From positions 15,562,001 through 15,626,000 of the forward strand of contig OX442316.1 in the NCBI GenBank assembly GCA_949358305.1: 64,000 nucleotides of DNA, read 5' to 3'. Positions 1 through 9,258 of the stretch are shown here, one piece after another. Under the pieces are notes generated by a model, which saw nothing but the letters and a program-made list of their open reading frames with translations, made no database searches and was not told where the DNA came from. Position 1 is the stretch's first letter; every line of letters begins with the position of its first letter. The translations under genes were made by a program, and so were the position numbers. This stretch comes from Strigamia acuminata (lineage: Eukaryota > Arthropoda > Chilopoda > Geophilomorpha > Linotaeniidae).

Positions 1-190
1 ACCGGGCTGAAGTTGGCACAACATTACTTTCGCGACAGTCTACGGACAGACGGATACCCCCAAAACACAAAAACACCCAAATCTCAAAATCTATACCTTG
101 GAATTGTCTGAAAATTGGCCAGTGTGTAGTCAAGAGGGTCCCTTTGCTTCGTTTAAAAGCACAGACACCTAACTCTTGCAGGCTGGGTGT

Positions 191-264
191 GGCACTGTTG
201 CAGAGATATAAGCAAAAAACTGACTTTTTGAACAGTTTTTTGCTTATATCTCTGCAACGGTGCC
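191..264. repeat. Near-perfect hairpin, about 32-bp arms
   Basis: The arm starting ggcactgttgcagagatata at 191 is the reverse complement, with one mismatch, of the arm ending at 264. The loop is about 10 bases. It lies next to a larger inverted repeat (361-710) that carries similar 'ttgcagagatat' sequence, so both may belong to one foldback element. No coding potential. Confidence 0.8.
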
Positions 265-360
265 AGATATGCAAATTCCGCCAACGGGAATCGACTTTTT
301 AGCTCATTTTACAGCTCGTTTTACAGCTCGTTTTTGGCACTTTAAAATTTGGAAAAAAAG

Positions 361-710
361 CAAAGGCTAATGTATGGAGAAATGGCCAAAATCGGTCCAA
401 AATTGAAAAAGTGCTAGAAATCAGCTAAATCGATCGGAAATGAGCTAAAAAAGCGATTAAACATCACATGCATATGCCTATTTGTTACGGTTGCAGAGTT
501 ATGATAAAAAAACGGAATTTTTCAAGAGAAAAAGTTGTCGGAAAACTTGGTTTATTGCAGATATCTCAACAACTGTAAGAGTTAGGCATATGCATGTGAT
601 ATTTAATCAATTTTTTAGCTCATTTCCGATCGATTGAGCTCATTTCTGGGACTTTTTCAATTTTTGCCAATTTTGAGAAAAACCCAAAGGCTAACCTATG
701 GAGAAATGGC
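361..710. repeat. Large imperfect inverted repeat (foldback)
   Basis: The arms, about 390-500 and 550-667, are inverted copies. Both contain a Cla/Pvu-like core (atcgatcggaaatgagct) and the stretch cacatgcatatgcc. Short direct repeats flank the structure: 'aaaggctaatgtatggagaaatggcc' near 362 and a near copy near 680, about 26 bp each. This looks like a foldback or hairpin MITE. No reading frame was recognised. Confidence 0.7.
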
Positions 711-1159
711 CAAATAGTATTTTCAAAATACTATTTTGCCCGACACTGGACACGATTGACACGTTAACTGCAAAGCGACGTTTTCTTCAATTTAAAAGAC
801 CCGCGCCTAATTTCATTCAGCAATTTATCCACGAGACATATTTCGTCGGGCATGAACTGAGAGCTCTCTAAATAAACGAACAACATTTATTTTAGTCTCC
901 ATTCGTCTCCAATCGAAGTGTCACACGATAATACCTCTCTGAACGGGTTTATGGTCCTTGGCAAAAGCGCATTGTTCTCGAAGCTTTGCCGCCCTTTCCT
1001 CCTGTTTTTTCCGCTGCTCGTTCTCCTATAAAATCATTCAAACGTACTGAGGCAATCTTCGAGTTTAAATGTACTCTCGTCTTCGCAGAAATGGCGCGCC
1101 AGCTTCGTGCTGATTTTGTTAATGCTCTTCATTTGGTTTTACAACCGCGTCACTTTTTC
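711..1159. other. No gene recognised
   Basis: Unique-looking sequence between the foldback and the minisatellite. A 170-codon frame enters from 986 but consists mainly of the repeat translated, and I do not consider it a gene. Confidence 0.5.
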
Positions 1160-1290
1160 AGAATTTCCCAAAATTCTCCCGAAATTCTCCCGAAATTCTC
1201 CCGAATTTCTCCCGAAATTCTCCCGAAATTCTCCCGAAATTCTCCCAAAATTCTCCCGAAATTCTCCCAAAATTCTCCCAAAATTTTCCC
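1160..1290. repeat. 11-12 bp tandem repeat (gaaattctccc)
   Basis: About a dozen head-to-tail copies of gaaattctccc with c/a and t/a variants. The array runs directly into the roughly 22-bp repeat at 1291. The reverse complement, gggagaatttc, resembles the ggaaaaattttgg stretch that begins the TMEM198 intron array near 14,540. Confidence 0.85.
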
Positions 1291-1503
1291 AGGGTCCCCT
1301 AAGGAGAATTTCCAAGGGTCTCCCAAGGATTCCCCAAGGCAATTTTTCCAAGGGTCCTCCAAGGGGATTTCTTTAAGGGTCCCCCAAGGGGATTTTCTAA
1401 AGGTGCCTCAAGGCAATTTTTTTAAGGGTCCCCCAAGGCAATTTTTCCAAGGGTCCCCCAAGGAGATTTACCAAGGGTCCCCCAAGGGGATTTTCTAAAG
1501 GTC
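1291..1503. repeat. About 22-bp tandem repeat (aagggtcccccaagg)
   Basis: Imperfect tandem copies of aagggtcccccaaggggatt. The same unit occurs in reverse orientation at about 16,262-16,490, where it reads cttgggggacccttgaagat. Open frames across it (PKFSRNSP..., GSPKG...) are periodic translations of the repeat. Confidence 0.85.
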
Positions 1504-1508
1504 CCCTG

Positions 1509-1559
1509 TTAGAATATTACGAAAGCGCCAATGGCATTGGCGCTTCCGTAATATTCTAA
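1509..1559. repeat. 25-bp-arm palindrome
   Basis: The arm starting ttagaatattacg (1509-1533) pairs with the arm ending cgtaatattctaa (1535-1559). There is one mismatch and a single-base centre. It is the first of three adjacent hairpins. Confidence 0.85.
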
Positions 1560-1585
1560 GTTTGATTTTAACCCAACACGTATCG

Positions 1586-1687
1586 CTGATCGTTGATTGG
1601 ATCCCCTGATCCCGTGTGTCGCGTGTGATCAACGTGATCGCCAAGCACGTTGATCATACGGGATCACGGGATCCAATCAACGATCAG
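1586..1687. repeat. Long inverted repeat around gatcgttgattggatccc
   Basis: The left arm begins ctgatcgttgattggatccc at 1586. Its complement ends at 1687. A second pair, tgatcaacgtg/cacgttgatca, forms the inner stem. The structure is strongly self-complementary over about 100 bp. Confidence 0.8.
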
Positions 1688-1714
1688 TAGTAATCTAGTA
1701 TTTAACGCTTAGTT

Positions 1715-1847
1715 TAATTGGCATTGTGGCGTTATTTGGCGTTGTGGCGTTATTTGGCATTGTGGCGTTATTGGTTAATAACGGTCGGCGTTATTTTAGC
1801 ACGAACGCGTTGCGTTATCGTCCAAAAAAATAACGCCGACCGTTATT
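1715..1847. repeat. ggcgttattt tandem repeat and 21-bp inverted repeat
   Basis: Three copies of about 19 bp (ggcattgtggcgttattt) are followed by an inverted pair, aataacggtcggcgttattt (1777-1797) and its complement (1827-1847). This is the third palindrome of the cluster. Confidence 0.75.
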
Positions 1848-2726
1848 TTGGCATGCGACAAAACCAAGTCTTGTGACTTGGGGATGCAAACTCCCTAGGC
1901 ACAACTCACCCCAAATTGGCTGGGGCGAGCCCCTAATTAACCGTTTTAGTGCAACTATTAAACAGTTGCATCAAACTGAGCTAATTGCGCAGATCTGCCG
2001 CGTAGATCTGAAGTGTGCCAAGCTCGAATTATCAAGTTTGGCACACTCTTGATATCACACTGAAACACAAAACACCTTGTCACTGCTACGCCTAAAAACC
2101 GCCTAGTATTGACCGTGTTAGTTCGTGTGAATCGAGACATCTTGCTTGCTTTGCCCATCGTGCAAAGCCAGCACCCGTTTGCGCCCATTTGTAACCGCTC
2201 CGGCCATTACACACTTAGGAGTTTTGAGGCGATACTCAAACGTAAACCACCGCCATCGCGAGGACCACCGCCGAGCCACTCCGGAGTCGTCGTCATCGCC
2301 ATCGTACGTGGTGAGTACAGTTGAGGGAGAAGACGCCATTTGCGTGCACAGCAAGCCGTTGCAGCACGCGCCATTTCCATTGTTCCTCTTTATTTCATTC
2401 TATTCACACCCTGATTTATCATTGTAAATTGTACCGAATAAATTATTGCATTTATTTTACTTACCTTTGTATTCATTTTAACCCTATTTTACCCCTAGAT
2501 ACTTTTGCAAGCCAGATATAAGTCCTACAAACGGCATTCAACCTGTGATTGCATTAACTTTTAGTGTATTTGTTAATTGCAAGACCGGGATCGCAGCACT
2601 TCCTTTAGGAAGGATCTCGTCGCTTGTTTTCGCGCTTTTCCCCTTCACCCACGAACTTTGGGTAACCCGTGAGTGTAACACAATCGACGTCTACAGAAAT
2701 CGCAACAATTTTCAGTATTTTGCAGC
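1848..2726. other. No recognised gene; possible old retroelement or LTR-like DNA
   Basis: The sequence is less AT-rich than its surroundings and contains a small hairpin (gtgtgccaagc...tttggcacac, near 2010-2046). A perfect-looking splice donor (gtgagtac) lies near 2310 and an aataaa near 2438. Short frames occur, but none has a domain I recognise. A solo LTR is possible, but I could not define its ends. Confidence 0.3.
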
Positions 2727-3189
2727 TATACTCAAACTCACCATAAGAGACACACCACTAACAACAGTTCCTATTGGCCGAGCCCACCGGAAACTGTGGC
2801 CGAGCCTATTTACTCCTTACTGCTGCCTGTATTATTCTACCAGGAAAAGTAGGTTTGTTGTGATTTTTATTACTTTGTTTATTTTTCGGTATTTGAAATG
2901 ATGTAAATTGACTTATATGTAGTAATAAAATATTGTAAAAAGTCTGAAAGCAATGTGTTATGTTTTAACTTCTTCAAATTACATGATTGTTTAGTTCGTT
3001 AAATTTATCGGTTGCTTTCTCCAGCTGGTTTTCAAATGTAAGATTGATTGTTATGTCTGGACACAAAATGGCTTCCCGTAACTCAAGCGTTTGTATTTTG
3101 GCCTACTTTTATGTAGCCCTACACCAGTGAATAGGCGGCCAATAGGAACTGTTGTTAGTGGTGTGTCTCTTATGGTGAGTTTGAGTATA
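2727..3189. mobile_element. MITE with about 50-bp TIRs, TA target
   Basis: The terminal inverted repeat begins tatactcaaactcaccataa at 2727. Its complement ends at 3189, and both arms carry the shared motif ctattggccg. The outer TA dinucleotides fit a TA target-site duplication (element body 2729-3187). Its interior (ctaccaggaaaagtagg, tgtccggacacaaaatgg-like text) is shared, in opposite orientation, with the element at 32,544-33,034. There is no transposase frame, so it is non-autonomous. Confidence 0.85.
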
Positions 3190-5599
3190 ATCTAATTCGA
3201 AAAAGTCGTCGAAAAAGGCCCGGATGTCTCAGTACTCCGGAATGGTAGATCACACACGTTTTCGAATTGACCCCGGACCAACATTAATTCGTCTCTCTGC
3301 AAGTGAAGCACAGATTAACCAATTGATGAACTGAATTATTGCAGCATTTAATTGCAGTTAAACAAATTAATTCGTTCTTCCAGCTGTAGGTGTAGCTGAA
3401 AATTATTATCAATAATAATTCAAACACCATTTTGAATTACATATACGTTTATTATCAGAGAAATTTTGGCAAACATAATTTCTTAGCAGTAGACACTGTT
3501 TACATCCAACTCATTTTTTTTCCACCTGCAACGACAACAGTTGAAATAAATTAAAAAAACAAATCAAACACATTGGCAAGACTCGCACAAACTTACCACA
3601 ACAATTAAATTTCCCGCTTAAACATGATTCAGTCTACTGCCCTGAATGAAATCGATTCAAAAACAAAAAATTTATTAATTCATCTTGAGCATAATTGCTG
3701 TAGTTGGTAAAGGCAAGAAATAATCTTTTGACTTTTTTTTACTTTTTTTGTTTTGTTTGTTTGTTTGTTTCAACTTTTCTAACATTAATTTAGCTGTAAT
3801 CACTAGATTTCTGTAGTGACTGATACATTTCTTAAAGACTGCCAGGAAGTAGGACATTTGAGAAGATTCAAACTCATCTAAATAATTAATCAATTAATTA
3901 AACTCCACTAAAAATTAAAAAAATTAAAAATTAAAAATATAACAAATTACTCATTTGAGCTGTCACAGTTGTCGAAGACAAAATCCACGTTAAATAAATG
4001 GCAGGAACAACAAACATGATAAAATGTTCCCCAATTTTCTACTTTTTGCAATAAGTTAAAAAGCATAAAGAAAAATACAAGTGAAGACTAGAAACGTCTT
4101 GCATTACACGTCCACAAAACAGATATCCCACTTTCTGGATCTCTTTTGCACGGAGACGTAATTCACTCAGTGACTCCACCCTCCCACACGTGAAAGGAGA
4201 AAATTAAACCTTCGGATGCGACTCCTGTACAACCACTGTACTTTGCACCAAAGTAATGACTCCTCGAAATCGAGGATCCACTAATAAGCTAATCAAAACT
4301 AACGTTTTAATTATTAAAAAATTCAAATTTAAATAAATTCATTAAAAGAGAAATAAAACTCCCTGATACAGTTTGTATACTGCAAAGGTACATTTCTGTA
4401 GTTTTTGAGGGGAGGGGAGCTTGCAATTAATTTTTGGAGGTTTATTTCCATCAAATATGTGCGTCCGTCGCTCGATTCTCCACTCCCACTAATTAAATTT
4501 TAATTTTTAATTTTCTTCCTAATTTTTGTCAATTTTAGTTGATTGAGAAAATGGAAAATCGGCGGCGGATGCACGACTTTGCTTCCAGAAAGTGCAGAAA
4601 TTTAAAATAAAATTTTATTTAGAATAGAATGCGAAAAATGTAGTTAAAAACTTGACAGCTTTTCTTTTTTTTTTTGGTTTAGTTTAAATATTATTATTAT
4701 TATTAAGCTAATTAATATTTAAATTGATATAATGTTATCTCTTGCAATATACAGTACGTGAGGGAATATGTTTTGAATAATTTTTCTCTCTAGGTTTAAT
4801 AAAGACAAGAAATATTTTTTTTTTTTGGTTTCGTTTTTTCTCGGTGACGGTATTAGGAAAAAACAGATCACTACTTCTATGCAAAGTATAGTTTGTAAAA
4901 GCTAGCACTATGTGTGAAAAATATGGCGGGCCAATGCATCTCATCTGCACACACCCACAGCGCTAGAGAGAACTCGAGAATTCGTCAATTCGTCATTCCA
5001 GTCCATCATTCACAATCTCAAATCAATTAAAACGAAAACACCAAAAAATAAATTTAAAAAATAAATTTTTCCTTTTTTAAAAAAATTAAAAAATACTGTA
5101 CAATATATATGAATTAAATAAACAGCGTAAGATGACCAATGTCGACTAAAAATAGATAAAATTAAGAGTCGACATTGGTGATTTTGTTTACATTAAAACG
5201 AGACGATTAATAAAATTTGAAATTAAAAAAAATGTGGAATGAGATAATTTATATGAATTTATAATGTAAAATGAAAAGTCATCTCTACAGGTGTAGGAGA
5301 GTGCGCACAAGAGGCAGAGGCCCAAACCCCAGGTGTTAAACATCAAACCTAACGAGGTTTGGTTGAAATGTCACAATTTGTACGAGAAAACACTCACCAC
5401 TGCTGCTTGTGCGAACGAGGGGCTTCGGTTTGAAAAATGCAAAAATCTTAATTCTATTTATAAGGATACAATTTAAAGGAAATCAAATGTGCGATTCTTC
5501 ACTTGGGTCGTTTTGTTTTTAAAAATGAGAGATGTGGGTAAATAGATTTTAAAAAGAACGCCCCGAAACGTGCAAGCAGCAGTCGTGCGTGTCTCTCGT
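3190..5599. other. AT-rich stretch; probably includes loqs 3' UTR
   Basis: No convincing coding frame on either strand. The part nearest 5600 lies directly downstream of the loqs stop codon (loqs is on the minus strand) and is probably 3' UTR. A 13-bp perfect stem (5135-5147 with 5167-5179, accaatgtcgact) has a 19-base loop. Poly-A/T runs are frequent. Confidence 0.5.
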
Positions 5600-8135
5600 T
5601 TATTTCCTGGTCATGATTTTTAAATACTCCAAGGCATTGTGAGCAGCATTCGCCTGAGCGTCCTTCGAACTTGCGCCCACGCCGTAACAAACCGCGACCG
5701 GCAAAGTGGATAATTGCACCAAACATTGGTTTTTTCCTGTGTTTAGGAGTGGGATTAAGGGTTCAAATAGAAAAAAAACAACATGTTAGTACCAAAAATC
5801 AAACAAAAATCAATAAAAATTATTTAAAAAAAATTAAATAAATCAATAAAAGCAAAAAAAAATCAACAAAATCGATTTTTTTTTTATTTATTTATTAATC
5901 CTGTGAAATAATTCACGATTTGTGATACTAAATCATAAGTTAAGAATTTAATTTTAGCTAATACAACTTTCAGGCACAAATATCTGTTTGCAAATTTGAA
6001 TTTCCCATCCGTTCCTCACCTGAAACGCTCAATTCTTCAATGTCAACATAAGTGACTTCAAAGCCCTGTTCGACCGCGATTTCCTGAAGCAGTTGAACGT
6101 AGTTGACACCATGGGAATTGAGGGATGTGGTTTGCAGACTCGTCAAATACTTTCCGGTCGATGTTTTTAGATTCTTGTGAAACTGGCTCACTTTTTGGCT
6201 GAGCCCAGCTGTCAGGGTTTGAATTTTTCCGTCCTTCAAGCTGTTGTAACGCTGCACTTCATGGTTTGCCTGCAACACAACGCGAACATTTTTAATTAAA
6301 ATGCACAAAAATAAAAATAAAAGGTTAAAAGCCGCACCTCTTCTTCTTCTTCTTCCGCACCCGTAAAGTTTTCTTGTTTACCCGGGGTATCTTTCAATTG
6401 CTGCAACATTTTGTACGCTGCTTGTCTCTTGGCAAGTTTTTTCGATTTCCCAATACCTGAAAAACAGAAAATTAAATTCAAAATCCAAATAAAATGTTAA
6501 TCTTTGAATCAAAGGCGGTTGTAGAAAACGAGATGGAAAATCGGCAATCGCATTACGGACTCAAATTCCATTATGTTTGACTAGTGAAATTTAATATTTA
6601 TTGCGGCATGATTGGATTTCCAATAAATCGCGGATGAAATTTGTTTCAGTGCGCTCATTACATCGGTGTTTGGTAATTTCATTTTGGAGTCTCAGGTTTG
6701 ATAATATGGATGCGTTTTGTGTGTTAATAATTCACTAGGAGATGTCGAATTTGATGCGAAAGGATGTAAAATTTAAATTTATAAGTGTGCAGCAAAATAA
6801 AAATAAGTTTTCTAATTGAATTGAAATGCGGCAGAATTTTATGCGGTTTTTGGTAAAATCGTTTGCAAAAATTCTTGGATTATGTTGAAATTTCTTAGAT
6901 TTTGTTGAAAATGATGAAAAATTTAGATTTTGTTGAAAATCATGAAATGTGTCTTAAATTATGTTGAAAATTATGAAATGTCTTAAAAATCATGAAATGT
7001 GTCTTAGATTATGTTGAAAATTATGAAATGTCTTAAATTATGTTGAAAATCATGAAATGTGTCTTAAATTATGTTGAAAATCATAAAATGTGTCTTAAAT
7101 TATGTTGAAAATCATGAAATATGTCTTAAATTATGTTGAAAATCATCCAAATTATCTTAAATTTTGCTTAAAAAAATCGTCCAAACTGTCTTAAATTTTG
7201 CAGAAAAATCATCAAACGTCTTAAATTTTGCAGAAAAATCATTAAATGTCTTAAATTCTGCAGAAAAATCATCAAACGTCTTAAATTTTGCAGAAAAATC
7301 ATCAAACGTCTTAAATTTTGCAGAAAAATCATCAAATGTCTTAAATCCTACTGAAAACCATCAAAAATGTAGACAAAACTCATCAAAAAATGTCTAAATT
7401 CACTAAATTGACATAAATTCCCAGTGCCCTGCATCCTTAATTCCTTACCAACTTCGCGGCATTTTCCAATGCTGCAAGCAATCGCAAAATTGCGCTCATG
7501 AGGTAGACCATCTTCAGAAGTGACTTCGTAAAAAGGTGGCGGCCAGTGACGTGCCATGCATAATTCTTGTAAAGCCCCGACAGGATTGCCCGGAATGCCG
7601 TCATCGTACGAAATGATTTGCGTCTGACTTCTAACAAAAAATTTCACATCCCCATTAAAAAAAATAACCCAAAAAAAAACCGCAATACCCAAACAACATA
7701 CACTTCGTTAACGACGCTATTTTGCCCCGAACTCGAGTTAAGCGACTGGTTCTGTTGGCCGATCAATTTGTCCAAAACCGACTTGGCGGCCGCGTGCTTC
7801 GCCTTCTTCTTGCTCTGGCCCGTCCCAGTGGCAACAATGTCGCTCACGCCAACACGGTACACGAAGGTGGGCTCGTGAACGGCGCCCTCGATCGACAACA
7901 GATCGTACTTTGGTGTCAGGCCACGCCGTGCGCACAATTCCTGCAGAAGGCTGATTGGAGTTTTAGTTGGAAGCAAATTCTAAGAGAAATTAAAAATTAA
8001 AAATCCAATTAGAAATGAAAATTAGGGTTAAAATTGCATTTTTCTTACCGGCATTTCAGCCTTAAGTGATGACAGATTAGGAGTAGTAACAAGTTCATGT
8101 TGGCCCTGCATTCTGTCAACAACGAAATCGTCCAT
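5600..8135 (-). CDS. loqs: Loquacious/TRBP-like dsRNA-binding protein (Dicer partner)
   Basis: Six coding exons (8135-8049, 7979-7702, 7630-7449, 6456-6338, 6269-6020, 5736-5600) join in frame to 350 aa, close to the usual Loqs/TRBP length. dsRNA-binding domain 1 spans about residues 33-103, starting TPISLLQELCARRG and ending at helix KKKAKHAAAKSVLDKL. Domain 2 spans about 134-206, with helix KSKKLAKRQAAYKML. The degenerate third domain spans about 273-346, with VNYVQLLQEI and ALEYLKIM near the C-terminus. In insects Loqs binds Dicer-1 through domain 3 and assists pre-miRNA processing in the cytoplasm; a shorter isoform serves Dicer-2. An acidic run of six Glu ends exon 4, whose donor (gtgcgg) is weak. 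A likely 5' UTR acceptor lies near 8237. R2D2 is less likely because three domains are present. Loqs and XPB are divergent neighbours. Confidence 0.93.
6880..7150. repeat. About 30-bp tandem repeat in loqs intron 3
   Basis: Copies of aaattatgttgaaaatcatg followed by aaatgtgtctt, with small length changes, fill the middle of the intron between loqs coding exons 3 and 4. Non-coding. Confidence 0.8.
7151..7395. repeat. 30-bp tandem repeat in loqs intron 3, second type
   Basis: Six or seven 30-bp copies containing cttaaattttgcagaaaaat then catcaaacgt. It follows directly on the 6880-7150 repeat and shares its 'gtcttaaatt' core, so the two probably descend from one unit. The plus-strand frame NVLNFAEKSS is the repeat translated. 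Confidence 0.85.
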
Positions 8136-9258
8136 TTTTAATACAACAAATTTATCGTTTATTTAATCTATTTACTTGAAATTATTATTATCCTCGTTGT
8201 TTCCGGTACCGAATTTCGTCATGAGGTCTTTAACTGCAAAAAAAAAAAAAAAAAATAAAAAAAAAAATTAAATACTAAAAAATTAGAAATGAAAACGTTA
8301 TTTAATTTTTTATTACGCACAATGTGAAGAAATGTGTTAAAATCGATTGGCCCAGTTCGTGGGGATTTTTTTCTCTCCCGTATTTACGAGTCGATAACGT
8401 GGAAATAGCGTGAAAAATTGCACATTTATCGTATAATGCGTAAATACCGTATTGCGTTTTATCGTTTTCGTGATTATTCGAGCCGGGCCTCGTGTGTTGC
8501 GTATATGGATGCGAGCGTGTAATTGCGTAAAGTGCTGTGGCCCGTTATTAATAATTGAATTTTATTTATTTTATCGATAAAAAGCGGAGAGAAATTTCGC
8601 GTTAACATGCGGTCTGCACGTAGGCAGTTGTGTTGTTGCGCCGCGATCACATTTCGTCGCGATTTTCATTTAAAATAATCGAAATTTTTACCCTTTTTTA
8701 CCTTGACTTGCGTTTCGCAAGCTTTAAGCAGATTTCCTTTTCAATGCCAGCGCTGTACGTTTGCTTCAATGCAGTCAAATTGTGCAGGCTTGTCTTTGTC
8801 TAAGCCGGAAGTAGAATAGCAATTTGTTTTTTTTATTTAATATCGGTGTTTTATTCCGTCACTAGATGGTGTGAAGAGTTATGTCAAACATCATATCCTG
8901 TTTTTGGTAGCTTAGCGGTTGGACGCTGTACGGCTCCTTATGTTAGATTTTGCGATTTGGATCCAGGGATGAGTAATCCGTCTGCTATTTCATTATTGAT
9001 TTTGTTTTAATATTAAGTTGGTAATCGATCAAAATATTTTAGGATTTTAGTAATAAATAAAATACACCATTTTAAAAATATTATAATAAAATTTGATTGA
9101 TATCTTAAATTATGTTTTCACATTTTTCTTGTTCGTTATTCGCTCCTGGTAAATAAAATTTAACCTAGGAAGCCGCGCTGCGAGTATCTGCCAGTGTTTG
9201 TTTATTCTATTCACTATAGTGGCCACCGAGTTTCGTGTTTCTGTTTTAATTAATTAAA
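8136..9258. other. Divergent loqs / XPB intergenic region
   Basis: The two start codons are 1.1 kb apart and face away from each other. On the loqs side an acceptor-like ttttgcag on the minus strand near 8237 suggests a non-coding first exon. A poly-A tract sits at 8239-8270. The middle is comparatively rich in cg dinucleotides (cgtaaataccgtattgcg), as expected for housekeeping promoters. No TATA box was picked out. Confidence 0.5.
8907..8967 (+). repeat. tRNA-derived SINE-like or tRNA-pseudogene fragment
   Basis: gtagcttagcggttgg matches a pol III A box (TRGCnnAGYGG), and gatttggatccagg resembles a B box, at about tRNA spacing. I cannot fold a clean cloverleaf from it, so it is more likely a SINE head or a decayed tRNA than a functional tRNA. 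Confidence 0.35.

Noticed and set aside
986-1498. 170-codon frame SRNSPKILPKFSQ...
   Set aside because: Translation of two tandem repeats, with overlapping open frames in other phases.
5135-5179. Hairpin accaatgtcgact as pre-miRNA
   Set aside because: The stem is only about 13-17 bp, too short for a Dicer/Drosha substrate.
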